Shown one piece after another: positions 34,701 through 49,700 of a stretch of DNA of 64,000 bases; the first letter of the stretch is position 1; every line of letters starts with the position of its first letter. A program made the position numbers and the translations under genes. The notes under the pieces were generated by a model, which was not told the DNA's origin, did not search any database, and saw only the letters and a program-made list of their open reading frames with translations. The DNA comes from Gordionus sp. m RMFG-2023 (taxonomy: Eukaryota > Nematomorpha > Gordioida > Chordodea > Parachordodidae): the NCBI RefSeq assembly GCF_954871325.1, contig NC_088777.1:35813366-35877365 (forward strand), given 5' to 3'.

Positions 34701-37700
34701 AATAGTCCATTTTTAAGGCATATTTAAGAGTTGAATTTGATGAAACTTTTTATATTAGGTTTTAGATCGCATACTAATAAAAACGCGAATGAAATAGTTT
34801 CCGGACTGACCACAGAGAAACATTTGGACCACAATATTGACGATAAAATTTATAACAAAACGATTGGCCATACTGAATCTAACCAATCCTTTAAATCCAC
34901 CAAAATGAAACCATGCTTTATCCTTCATTCTCCTTCTCATTCCGCTATTTTACCTAATCAAGATTATAATTTTCACGATCTTAATTTGGCCGCTCAAAAT
35001 GAATCCCTGAAAGATCATTCGAGTGATTATGATGATCCACTAGCAACTGTTAAAATTGATGATAATTATGATAGTAATATTGAACCTAAAATGGATAAAG
35101 TTGAAATAGAGGAAAATATGGCAAAAATATATCGTGGTCTATTTGAAAATGAGGAAGCAAGAACTAAGCAGGAATATTATAATGATAGCAAATCAATCAA
35201 AATCGAAAAAATAAGTGGTGACATATTATTTGACACAAATAATATCAATATAATTGAAAACCAGAAAATCAGTCAATCCTTTAAAAATTTTAACGTTAAA
35301 AATGATTGTGAATATCATATTACAGATACCGATATAAATTCATCCTCTCATTCCACCCTCACTTTCAGCGTGTTACATCCTCCCATCATAACACCATCAA
35401 ACGATAAAAACATTTTACGAGATGATAACATAAATTTTGTCGTAGATTTGGAAAATAAAATAATTACAGACGAAATATTGTTAGCTTCAGAAGATCTAAA
35501 ATCATATGAAAATAATACAAAATCAAATGACAAAATTAGGTTTATAGATGGCCTGAGAGAATCAGACTATATAACAAAACTTCTCTGTAAAGCAGATGAC
35601 GATAATAACCACATTATAATATCTGCTAGTTTGGGAAAGGAATATAAAAAAAGCATTAATGTGGAAAACATTAATTATGATAATAAACTCCCTCATAACA
35701 ACCTCAATATTATTACAGACAACACTACTCTCATAGCAGACGTAGATATCAATCTTCCGTTAAACAATTTTTTAGAGTCACGTGACAAAATTATGACAAA
35801 ATATCTATACCACGAAGATGTTGAATTAGCGGAAGATAATGTTATAGTAGACGATAAACTAATCGGTTAGTTATAAATTTGAAGAGTAGTTTCTTTTTAT
35901 GTAACATATTGAGAACTTTTGAAGGAAATTTCATCTTTATATACATACATACTCTTTTTTAAATTAAATGAACATCAGGGTTTTACTAAATAATTTTTAA
36001 TGTACATTAATAGAAATTTTACCTGAAAATCCAATTATTATCGATCAAGCTTTTGTAAACTTACATACCAATATAAATTCTATTAGTTGCCGAGGACCAT
36101 AATATCAACGCGAACCTTTTACTGACAGATTTTCTAGGAGCAGAGGATCTAGTATCAGAAACAGACGATCGCTTGGTAAAAAACCAGTCCACCATCGATG
36201 CTACAAGGATGCGCAGTAATACATCTTCCGATATAGAAATTCTGTCCCTTCCACCTACTAGTGTGTGTTCTTCTGATTTCACTGGTACTGGTAATTTGGA
36301 AGAAATTGAGGAAATGATGAAGGATAATTCGAATTCTTTTAGGGTTTCTTCACATTATTACTTTAAATACGTGTCATACGTGTATCGATGCTTAGAAATG
36401 GTGTATACTTAACTTAAAATTTTATCTAATAGAAATAAAAATATAATATCCTCTGTTTTAATTTTCAAAAAAATAAATCATTTAAAGCACTCCAATTCTA
36501 AGCTAATGATATTTATTAGAAAAGGAAAAGAAGGGGCGGAAGAAAACTTTTCTCAGTATCACATTGCCTCTGCCAACATATTTCAAACTTTTTAAACAAA
36601 GATTTAATTTTGATAGTTTAAAAAATTTATTTGAATGATCTCATGGCTAGAGTAAGATGTTGAAAGAACTGAGCGCAAGAGGTTTATCGCAAAAATCTTC
36701 TTGGGGCCCCCTCAAAAACAAAATTTCTTATATGCCCCTTGATCCACTTAATTTGAGACCGTTTGAGGCCCCTATATCTCGTGTAATGATATATAGCGTT
36801 GCACTTGCACCTTATTGATTTTTTTAAAAATTAAATATTAGATAGCGTAATTTTGTCCTTATATACAAAAAATTTGTGTGTTTAGTAGCGTCGATGCGTG
36901 TGTATCACTAATCCGATACTTCTCTGTTTGAATCCAGTAAGGACAGGATTTTTTTGTACCAAATTGTGTTAGTGTCTTACGACATAGTTATCGATTTCTA
37001 GAGTTTTATATATTGACCACTCGTACAACATTTTAACGGGTTTTTTCACACGATTTAGCCTTACAATCATCCTCAATATCTAAGACCCCTGTGTCACATC
37101 AAGACCCATAACCCGAGCAACATTTCCGCTCAAGATGGCTACTACGACACTAAAAGTTGAGTCTTCTTTTTTTTAAAAGTTTTACAAATATTTTAAAATA
37201 AAATGTAAACTAAAATATATTTAAAGGCCTCTCGGATCGCGACTGTTTTCGGTGTATAATTGTTAAATCAATATCCTCTTTAAATTGATCTCACTTTTAT
37301 CATGGGATTTATTAATTTGAATTTCAAATTTAAGAACAATCATGTTTTACTTTAAATTAATCTCTTTTTCTTAAAAAAAATTATAATCCCATGTTCAATG
37401 ATGATTTTTTTAAAAACTTTCCCCTTATAATTTAAAATCGATTTCGTGAATCTCTCTCATTGGTTTTTTTATGTTTAAATCGTAAAATAACTTTAATATC
37501 TTTTTTTGATTTGATTAATGTTTTTTATGGTAAATAGATAATTCTATTTTATAGGTATTTTTTTATATTTTATTTTTAATCTTATCAGAACATTATGTAT
37601 GACCTTTTTTTAACAAATTTAAATGATTAACTAAACGTCGCCACAATATATTTTAATATTTTTGTGGCATTTATTCTCCCATTATTTTTAAATACCTAAT

Positions 37701-40700
37701 TACAACTAACTACAGAAAGGATTTTTAGAAACCTTTTGGACTGTAAATTTTATAGGGGAAAGAATCTTAATTCTTACAACCGTGTTCAGGTCATGCCATG
37801 TCAAATTGATCAAGATTCCTATGACCTCTAGGGTTTTGGTGATTTTAAAAATACAGGGCGCGTCTATCTATAAAAAATATTTAAATTAGATCAATTAAAG
37901 TCAGAGATTGTTTGAAAAAAAATATAGAATGGAACGTTTAGTATTCATACTGCTCAAATTTTCAATTTCCATTTGAAACAATTTGCAAAAATAAACACAG
38001 TCAAAATTATTAAAAATAACGAAATTTTAAAAATTCCGGACCAGTTTAAAATTTTGGCTTCTGCAGGTCTCCGAAATGAATATTAATTCCATTATATGAT
38101 TTTTCTACTGACTGATTGATAAATTTAGGCTTAAAAATTATCCTGGTATAGATTTTGTTCATAGTGTATTTTTTTAGTTAAATTTTCTGGTAGCCATTTT
38201 TTAGTCTCCCGTCATTCTTTAATTTTTGAGCCCTCCATAAAAGGACCACTTTGAGGGTCAAACTTACTGATATAAATGGGAGGAGATGAGGGAGGGAATA
38301 TTTTTTATTCAATAATAATGATAAACACTAACAATTTCAATATATTCTTTATGAATTTTTTTTTCTATTTTAATAAATATAATTTAAAACATGATTTTTA
38401 ATATTTCATAAATTATTTTTTGGGAGCCTAAATATTTTGGAAATATTAAATTTAATAAAAACAGAATTATTACATTTAAATTTCATATCTAAAGGTTCGA
38501 AAACTCAAGCCAAAAAGTCGGCTATAATATTACCCATAGCGGCTACTCACATCAAGCTCCAACCAAAGCAGGATGGTAAGCGGCTTAATTTGTTTTATCA
38601 TTTTAATTATCTTCTTTCATTCTGTCTTACATTTACAACTAAAAAATTTGTTCCTTGAAAATCTTTTTACGAAGTTATCAATTTTTCTAAACTTATGTTT
38701 TTCCCGTTTATAGCGTTTTCACACATTTCTTAGTTTTGATCGAAGTTTAACAATTTACGAGTTTTATAAAATCTTTCAATGATTTTTAGTTGATTAAAGA
38801 TAAAATTAAGGTTAATAAAAGAAAAATTTATTTCAATATATTTTATGAACTCGATCAGCCGTTAAACATCTACAGCTAATGCCAGCCTCAGAAATAAATG
38901 TAACTGTTCTCATACCATCTCATGATTAACCATTATAATAGAGACCTGAAAATCCCGGTTCATGGGAGGAGAATTTTTTTCAAAAAATATAACGGGTCAG
39001 ACCGCTAATTTGTACATAAAATAAAATATCAGGCAGGGCTCGCAAATATTTTCGTAAAATTTTAATAGGCCACTACTAGGTATTGAATTTCGATGTTTTT
39101 TTGAATTTATCCAATATTTTACTGATACTATTTAAAAATAAATTACGATGTGCTTATTTATTTGTATTTTAAGAGTTGTCAACCTAAAATACAAAATCTA
39201 AAAATAATATGGTAAATTCACAAAAAGTTAAACAGTTATTTTATTTATAATATGATCCAATTACAAATGCTTGATATAAATATGAAACACAATTGATTTA
39301 TAAAACGGTTGTTGTTGAAAGAAATAGATCGCCATATGGGCGAGATATCGCCATAATTGACATTGGGCAGACATTATAGATAAATATTAAAAATATGTTG
39401 GCTGAAAAATTGTTATAAAAAAAGAAGCCGGAGCCGACTTTTCATAAAATTTTAAAGGCCGGGCAAATTCTTTTCCAAATATTTGGCAAATTTGTTTTTC
39501 AGAACTCTGATTGTACCATAATACATATATTATATTTATATTATTATTATTTTTATTCTTCTCCCTTTAAACCTTCAATTTTTATTTATTATGCAGAACA
39601 GGACAATAAAGCAGCGAATGAGAATTCGAGTTTGATTTTAAAAGTCAGGGAAGAGCAAATACTGAAACTATCCAAAGAAAACATGGAAATTAAGGAGGAA
39701 CTCGCTAAAATGAGGTTATAAAGCAATCATGTTATCATCATTATACTATATTTTAATAGTTGATAAATTAAGAATAAAATATAGAAAGAAGTAAGAGAAA
39801 ACAATATAATTTAACTATATTTTAATTTTAAACTCATCAAGGGATAAAATTAATACGGATCATGAAGAAGTCGACGATTTAAAGCGAGAATTTGGTCAAA
39901 GGATAAGCGAATTGGAGAAGAAGCTTTCGGTTGCTAACAAAGTAATATAATATTATTTTGATATTTCGCCGATTTTAACAAGATTTTGCAGTGTTTATTA
40001 CTAATATCTTATCGGTTATATATCGAATAGTTTATTCTATATACTCACCATATCTCCCTTTTTGGCGAGGTGTGTTCTTCCCACATAAATTTTATTGAAG
40101 ATCTTTAGGTCCACTTATTGCCTTTGGCTATATTATATTATTAAATTAATTTTGGGTTTTACCTTTTCTTATAAAAATGTTTTTCTAATAATTTTGAATT
40201 TCCTTATTTTAAAAAGTTTCACTTTGACTAATTTTTCTTTATAGTGATATATTGTGTACATGGGGGGGGGGGGGGGGTATTAGCTTAAAATGATATGGGT
40301 TGTTAGCAAACAAATTAGTTAATTAGCTTACCTCTCCCCCTTCCCTACTAACATCTTTCGCTATGATTTTTCAACTTAATATCAGTCAAATGTTATTACA
40401 TCTTTAATTTGTATCTTTTAATATCCCATTTGTTGTCCTTACTTATCTATTTTTTGGTTATATTATATGTTACAATCTATTTTTAACATACCTTATTTTT
40501 ATTAGTTTAAATTTTTAAAGAATTAATCTATTTTATAACCTTGACTGACAAAGTATTATATTATTATTTTTTTTACATACATCTAGTTAAAGTCATAAAA
40601 AAAAGGCAATTTTAAGGCTACACCTATGCGTCGATATTTACCGATATTCACAGAAATTAATTCGAATCCTATATATAAATCCATTTTTTAAATGTAAATG

Positions 40701-43700
40701 GTATTACAGGAACAATAAAACTACAATATAGTTCATAGCATAAAGAATATATTATATAAATATGTAAATATGACTATAAAATTAACTCTAAGATATTGAA
40801 TTATTGTTTAGAATATCATTTAAAAAAATTGATAATGATTTTTGGTAAGCTCATATTGGCAATGATTCAATATATTAATACCGATGCGGTCCTCGATTTT
40901 CTCTTAATATTTAAATCAAGCGAATACAAAATTTTCCATTTATTTTGGGTGACTATGCCCATATGTATTAATAATTTTCTAAAGTTGACTATTATTTTCA
41001 TCAGGACAAAGACATGTTGAAGAAACAAATCAGATCTTTAACAGCGGATAAAACTTCCTCTAACATCCCATCGATCACAAATATGAATGAAATACATCAA
41101 TTGAATAAAATATTGGAAGAGAAGGATCAAGTCATCAACGAACTCAGGGGAGAAGGTTTTTCATAAAAATAAAGACTACTTGTTTTTCTGTTCAAAGTTT
41201 TGTATTTCTTTTCTGTTTTGAATTTCTTTTCTATCTCACTATCATTTCATAATTTGCACACTAGTGCCCGAATTAAGTTTTTGGAATTAGTGGTAATGAA
41301 GGTCAATTAGGAGTGATTCCGCAATTCGAAGAAGTCAAAGAAAAATGACCGACTACTTTAAAGTAGGGTTCGAATTCAAATAGAATCTAGTTTCTTAATT
41401 TGCCATATCCGGATCGAACAGACGGGACCAGTTGGGACTATAAAATAATTAGATTCCATTACCCGTATTTTTAAAAAACCGAATTATGGTGCGGTCTGAA
41501 CCGGTGATTGACTTTCGCTAATTAGTGGAATGAAGAGAAGATAAATTTATTAATTATCTATTTGAGTGTTGATATTTTTTTACATTTTGACCAAATAGCT
41601 TTTTTTGCATCTCTAAATCAATTATTATAAAACGTTGATAAATACATAATTTTTCTTTTTTTTAACGCCATTATGTAAGGTGAAAAATTGTCTAAACAAC
41701 ATTTGCTACATTCCTCGTTGGTGAAAAAGCTGAGGAGTAAAGAGAAACGATTAGAAACGGATCTAAACAATTCTAAGTAATAAAAAATATAAGTTCTTTG
41801 TACAGATAATAATATTTATTATTAGATTTATAAATAAAAAAGCATTATAATATTTAGAAAAAGTTAAAGAAAAAAGAATGTAATGGGGGCTTAGTATTCA
41901 CAACTAGAGGTTGGTGCCCGGGTAACTTGTGAAATATTTTTACGAGTCGGGTATGAATTACTGAAAAAAGTTTAAAACTTTTAATTAGGCAAATTTATAT
42001 ATTTTTTCTTCATAATAAATATAACTGGCCAGACAACTTGTGCGAAATTATTTTACGGGGCCAAGCAAAATATTTGCCAGCCGGGTCGAAAAACTGTTTC
42101 AGAAATCTTCACGGTTTGGGCATGGCCTCGCCGACTTATAGTTACGAAGTTATAAAGATGATGGGATAAAAAATGTATATTCAGGTAAAGGGGTATGTTG
42201 AAACGGTTCCATGTAAATTCAACGAAGCTTTTATCTCGAATCCACATTCACGAATACTATTCAGGAAAGAGAATAACGCAGAATTTTGTAGCTAAATCCT
42301 TATCGCTAACCCTTTAGAGCGAATAATTACAGCTAAAGTTTTATCGCGAACCAATAATCCCGAAAATTATAAATCGAAGTAATTATCGCGAAGACAATAT
42401 AGCGAAAACTATTTCGCGAAACATATACCGTGAAAATATTATCAATAATTGCTAGTAGTGATTATTTTATTTTGAAACATCACATTCGAGATAAAAGTTT
42501 CGCAATTTACCTGACGAGTTGAAAACGTATAATAAAAAATGTTATTAGAAGAGAGCAGTTTTAAAAATTCTTTTTTATTTATGTCTTCAATAATTTACGA
42601 CTTAAAAACATAATTTTAGCAAAAGGGTCGAAGAATTAACCGTCGAAACAAATAAACTCAAGGAGAAATTGACCACGAAGGAAACAGTAGAAGATGAACA
42701 TTCAGGTATTTTTTTTAAAAAAATCATTTTTTTGAGTTATATCTTTTACGATTAAAGCTGTGTTTATTACTATATGGGGCAGGAACTGTATAACCCTGAA
42801 GACCTAAATTCTGATTTTATCCTTCCCTTTTTTTAAATTAAGCCACTGATTTGTGCTTTTTTCATTTTTTTTAAATTGAAATGGTAGATTAAGAGGAAAC
42901 ATAATTAATTCTCCATTGGCGAAGGGAGTGGGAGAGTGTAAACACCCCCCCCCCCCACCTACTTTTTCTTTGCAAAAATATGAATAAAATATATCATCCA
43001 TATATATTTTTTAAAGAAATATGTTCTAAATCAGAGTTTGAAAAATTTTTTACAATTTTTGATTTCATATCTTGAAGATTATTTATGCAAAATTATAAAA
43101 AAATTATTTTTAGATAAAATTTTATCAAAATCTCTGTTCTTCAAAATCATTCCTTAAAGATTTTTGTTCAAAAATGGTTTGAAGATTTTTTTCAAACTTG
43201 GATTTAAATAAATAATTTTTTTAAATAATGGCTATAATAAAGATTTTTGAAGGAAAAAGGTGGAAAACCCATTTAAAAAAAATATATAATCGGCAGAACT
43301 ATCCAAAAAATTATGGCGAAATAAAACCTCCTTATAATCTTCCCTTTATAAAAATCTTATATTAATGTCTAAACAAGTTAACTATAAATTTTAATGCTTT
43401 CTAAAACTTTTTTTAAAAAGAACTATTGCAACAAATAACGGCGGATAATATACTCAAAACGGAACGAATCAACGAATTGGAAGGAAACTATCACGAAACT
43501 TTGGAAAAATCTAACAGTTTACAAACCGGGTTAACTGGAGCTTACAAGTTTAAATACAATTATAATATTATTAGGCCATTAAATTTATCGGCAAGCAAAA
43601 TTTTGTGAACCTTATTGTGCAAATTCTAGACTCAAATCATAGGGGAAACCTACATTCCCTTATTTATGTTTTTAAAAGATTAGGCTTCCAATGGTAACTT

Positions 43701-46700
43701 CGAAACTGATAGCAGTAATGATATACTCTTTTATTTGAAAACATATTTTTTTATAAGTAAATAAATGAAAGCAATTTAGAATAAAACTGCATAATTGCTA
43801 CCCTGGCAGAATAGTTCCTTGATCCCATAACTAAATGTCATTTTTTTAACCTAATAAATAAATTAAATTCGACCAAAGATATTTTTTTAATATAGAAGTT
43901 AGGACTTAGAATCAAAACCTAATTTAAATGGCGGCTAACCATTTTAAAGATCTTTTTAACTTATCTCTTTTAATAATGGCAAATATCTCCATATTCTTTC
44001 ATTTAGAAAATCATCAATTCATTGTATCCTGATTTATGACTTCAAAAAAGGTTAATCTATTGACTAAATAATTTTTTTTAAGGGAAATTAGCGCTTTGCA
44101 GAAGTCCGTAGCCGATAAAGAAAAAACTATTCAGGTTTGTGAACTAGTTATCAATGTTTTATAATTATTATTCTTTATTTTAAATGTAAATTTCTGTAAT
44201 AATATTGAGCTGGTTGACAAAGCTAATAAAAATAGGGAAGCACAAAACCTGAATCTGGTATATTTCTTAATCTCTAATAAAAATACATATTCTAACAAAA
44301 TTTGAGCATTTCCAGCCATTGGTTAAAAAAAATGTTATGAACGACTGCCGTTTACCCCAGTCTCCCGGCTATATTATATGATTTTCCAAAGAATAAAATA
44401 AAAATTTCCCTTCAGTTATAAAACTAAATTCCCGCATCTTTGTGTCTCAGTTCTTGATCCGATTTTTTTGCAAAGTTCGGTAAGGGTCAGATTATAATTT
44501 TTTTTAAAATAGAATTCGATCCAGAAGGGTCTAGTCCCGACCCACCTAATCCAGATCCGGGTAGTCAGTGTGGTATAATAGAAATTACAGTTAGGACCGT
44601 TATGTCTTAATGCATTAGGAGTAAAAAAATCCTGGACCCAGTCTGGAACAGAGTTCGAGTTAAAAATTGGGTTCGGTCCGGTTTATACTAGTTTTGAATC
44701 CAGGTTTGGTGCGGGGAGGAAAAGGAAATCTAAATCTAGGTTCACGCTAGGACGCGTTTTATATCCGCTGCTTTTTTTATTATTAATTTGTTGATTGTGT
44801 TCTTTATTAATTTTTATAATAGAGTGATCGGCATCGGACCTAATTTTTTAAGCCCACCCCGGACCGAAATTTTTTTTAAAAATTTTTGCCTGTCTGGCCC
44901 AAACCCGATTTTTTTTAAAAAAAAATTTACCGGCTCGGCCCTGCCCGATATTATTTAAATATAGAAATTAATTTTTATAATTACTCAAAATAAAAGATAT
45001 ATGTTATATGGCGTCTAGTTTCTATTAAATAAAATCAAATATTTTTATTTTACATAAAAAATTCAACATAAAATTGATAAATTTAGATATATTTTAAAAA
45101 AATTTCAAGACCACCCGGCCCGAATTTTTTAAAAAAATATTAGGCCCGACCTAGCCCGAACCCGATTTTTTTTTAAAAAATAGGCCCTCAGGCCGGGCTT
45201 ACTTTTGCAGATCTCTAATGGAAACCATATCGAACAACAAAAATAAATGAATTTTTAAAGTATAATATTTTTTTTATTCATGTCTTGATGTCAAATTTGA
45301 ATGAAAAAAATTATTATTTACTAAATCCAGAATTGTTATTTTGCCATATCTTCTTCTTACGAAATTTATATAATTTTTAAAGGAAATTGAAAGCGACAAA
45401 AAATTAGCTTTGGATATAGCTATCAAAAGTTTGAAACTTGATATGGAGAAAGATGACGAGGATAAAAGGATATTTTTATGCGACCAGGTTAATTATCACG
45501 ATTTAGCTAGTATTTTTTCAAAAGTTTTGTTGTTAATTTATAGGATCAATAAATAGACTTGAGTAAAATGACAAATTTTAGTTGTATTCTTTAATATAAA
45601 AATAATATGACGTTCTTTAGTAATTTTAAATAATGATTTTAAAAATAAATTCATGCCCTAATTATATTGTAATTTTAAATAATGATTTTAAAAATAAATT
45701 CATGCCCTAATTATATTATTTTCTTGGATAGAAATAATGATATACTTAGTTTACATTTTTCTTGTGAGGAATAGAGATTGGTTTCCATCTGCAGTAATTC
45801 GTCTAGATATACTAGTTTCTTTTTTGAAAAATAGTGTTTATAAATATTACCAAACTGGAGAGCGAATAAAATAAGCTAGGCATCACATCCAATATATGGG
45901 TTGGTTTTCTATTTTTAAGCAAATCTTGTCATTTTTACTTTTAGTATAAACAAATTATGAGCCATTTGGAACAAAATATTTTCCTGAAAGAATCTTTCTT
46001 ATTCTTGAGGTAAGGGCCAGTATAAGAATCCTTTATTAGTGACCTTCAAAATATTATTTCCATGCCCATAGTTTCCAACACCTTGGAAATCTTTGGGGAC
46101 GTGGTTTCCTGATTAATCATAGCCTCTAAAAAAATAACTGTAAACACCAGAGATCCAAACGAGGGGTTTTATCTATGACAGACCTTAAGATCTGTCGATC
46201 TAATTTCCTAAGCATCTACTCCTCCTATGGATGGCCCCACACCTTTTATTAAAATTTCAATTTTATATTAGTATTTTTAAAAAAAATATTTAAATACAAA
46301 GAAAAAACAATAATAGCGCCTTACCACAAAAAAATTTGAAGATAATAAATAAAATATCATGAATAGAAAGTAGATTAGATCTACATATTTCTATTCCTTT
46401 GTTTTATCTCAAGTAAAAATTATTCATTTGGATAGCCGAAATAGCTACTAATTTTCTTTTTTGATATTTTTAAAGATGAAGGAGCCTTGTGCTCAACTGC
46501 CGAGTGTGGATGCAGGGGCAAAAATAGTGTTATTTAAAGATGAATATTCTAGATGTTTGATCGGGCGAATATTTTTATGGGGTATAAAGTCCTATACGAT
46601 GTAACAACCCTTTCTTTTTGAGGAAAATTAAATGAACCTTTATAATTTTCTGAACCCTTATAATAAAATCTTTGAGAGAACCAAATCGTTATAAATACTT

Positions 46701-49700
46701 ACCAACTGGCCCATGAAAGTTTTTAAATTGCATATATTTATTTTAGATGATTAAAATAATTTAAAATATTTAAAAAATAAATCTACCTAAAGTTTTATGT
46801 GCGGTAATGTTATGTTATTTCTTATTATATTTTTATAATAAAATTAAGGAATTCAACTTATTTTCTTTATTTTTTATTTGCTTTTTTATCATGGGTCAAT
46901 TGTGTGTATTATGATATATTATTAAAAAAGTCAAAATTATGAAATACGGAAACAGTCTAAAAGAATCTTTATAAATTTCTAAACTGGAAGGGAACCAATC
47001 CGTTTTAAAATTTTTAATTAAGAACGGGAATGGAATTGAACAGTTATACATACATGACAGTACCACACCCTGCAATTTTGGGAAATTTTATTTATAAATT
47101 TCCAACGGGAATTTTGCATAGGCGCTAATTTAGATCAGGTCTTGCATTAAAATTTTCTTGATGTTTAAGTTTTACTAGACGAATAGCATGGTTAACTGTC
47201 TGTCACTAAAGGTTATATGCAACACAATCAATATTTTCAATTGAACGTTAATTATAATAAAATATATGTTTTAATTTTAAAACTATGTACAAATTAGGTA
47301 AAGGAACTCGATAAAGCATTGGAAGAAGCAAAAGATTCTGGTAAATTTAGGGAAGCCAATTTGCAAAGGGAAATTGATCATTTGAGAGAAGTTTTACGAT
47401 TGATATATTCGCATTTTACTTATAATTTATATGATTCTTTTTTCATTTTTCTTAATTTTATACCCAAATTCGTTTATTCCCCCCCCCCCTTTATCCTTTC
47501 TGGAAAATCTTACATAGGATAATTACTTCCTATAATTTAGAGGTCTGTTTAGCCCGATCCGCAAGGTAAAATGATTTTCGGGCATGACCAAACAATTTGC
47601 TCAATTTTATAGACCTTATCAGTATTTTTTGGGCCGATATAACCTTTCACATATTTATATCTTTTCTTTCCGTTTCTTGTTGTTATACTTTCAAATATTT
47701 ATATCTTTTCTTTCTTTCCGTTTCTTGTTGTTATACTTTTATTTCCCACTTTTCTTTTTCTTCTCATAAGGAATTGATGCAAGGAATAGATATTCACAAA
47801 TCAAACTTTCATAATGGCAAATGATTTTTGAATTTTATTATATAACTATACATATCTTGATAAAAAAATTTATTTATCCCCCTCTTTATTTTGATTATTT
47901 CTAGACTTTAAAAAGCTGTGAAAACAAAAGAGCCGATATATCCTGTGATTTAAGCTCGGCCACCAGGCCTCTGGTGATTCAAATTGATGATTTAAAGGCA
48001 AGCTTAGTGGCTCGGAAAGATGAAAACGGTCGATTCAGAAGGGAATACGAACAAAAAATGGGTAAAAAAATTATTTTGGAATAAGATTGAAGAAAGCACA
48101 TAATAATAATAGATTACTCAAACTTCTTAAGCTACACATGCTGTTCTTTTCTTATAAAGAGAGAAATAGAAAAAAGGCTGTTAAACACTTTTGAATCGTA
48201 GCTTTCTGTGTAAAATTGTTTATTACTATTAAAAGATTGACTAATAATATTATAATAAAGTGGGAGAGTTCTGAACCAGATCCGAACCCGTGTTAGAATT
48301 TTTTCCCCAAACACGAAGCTCCCAAACTCTAAAGTTACACTCGAATTTTCTCGAACTTGTGTCCAGACCGGAATAGCAAAATTTTTTGTGAAAAAAAAAT
48401 TAATATAAAGATTGCACTTAAGTTATAATTTGTATGGTTTTATCGAAAATATAATTACAAATACATTATCACCAATGCAATACCATGAAACATTATCTAT
48501 AGCATTACCCACAAATAAATACAATTGTATCCTATAAGGGCTTGGGTGGGATTAATAAATTTTTTTAATTAATTTTACTAAAATTATAAATTAAATATAA
48601 ATGATAAAGGACTGTTATGGCCTAGGGTTATTAAATAATGAGATTGCTTACTGGTAATGTATTCACCATGGTATATAGAATGTATTAATAATATAGGAAT
48701 AAATAAAATGGAAAATAAATAAATTTAAAAAGCTATTTAAAGAAGCTTGATCTTTATATTCTGATGAGTTTGAAAAGATATAATTTAAATAAAACACGAT
48801 ACTCTTAATATTCTTATAAATAAAAAAAACCATAGTGTAATTTTGTTTATATCGTCGTTTCATCCAACCTTTTAATATTTTAGATCATTAATTAGATTGA
48901 ATTTATAATACAAATTTTGGAAGTATAAATTTTCATTTCGAAATTATTAAATTTTAAAATTGAATAAAATATAAATATTTTAATTATAAAATTAATTAAA
49001 TTAATTTCCGTGATTAATATTTATTTAAAAGTAACTCAAAAAATTAAAGTAAAAAAGTAACAATTCTGAGATCCCGGTAATTGGCCATGTCCTGAGCCTT
49101 ATTTTCAGAACCATATAAATAAATAATTATAATGTCTAATTAACTTTATTTTTTTTATAAATTATCTTATTTTATATACAGAAACCACAATGACATCATT
49201 AGAAGAGAGCCAAAAACATCAAAACTTTTACAGACAAAAAATTCAAGATCTTGAAATAGAGATAGCTAACATTAGCGAACAATTAAGATTGTCCCATCTC
49301 AACCAAGGTGAGGTTATGAGACTGAACACCCTGCTGAATGACGAAATAGAATCAATCAAACAGTGAGAGAGAAAAATTCCTTTTTTAAAATATTATTTTC
49401 AGACTTTATCTTCTTTCTTTTAATATATCGAATCTTAAAATAATCAAGTCTATTCTCTTTTCTCAAGACGCCTCCCGTTACTTAGATCTTTTTTCTATAT
49501 CTGATAATTATTTCTCTTTTCTTCAATTTATTTTATTATATAATATTCTGCATGTAGATATTCTTAGGTAATTTTGCTTAAACTAGATTGGTTTTATATA
49601 TATAACACGATTTTCATTTTTTTTTAAATTAGGCGGAAGGAAAAGTTAGTCACTGAAAAAAAATCCTACATTGAGGAAATTTCCTCACTTCAATTTGAAA

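Noticed and set aside
36291-36343. Longer version of TMF1 exon 5
   Set aside because: EEIEEMMKDNSNSF looks coding, but the donor at 36344 leaves phase 0, which does not fit exon 6; kept only as an alternative.
42804-43001. Minus-strand frame across a C-run
   Set aside because: Gly-run and Lys-rich product of a homopolymer region; no splice or family support.
47584-47824. Overlapping Phe/Leu-rich frames
   Set aside because: Caused by a short tandem duplication of T-rich sequence in a TMF1 intron.
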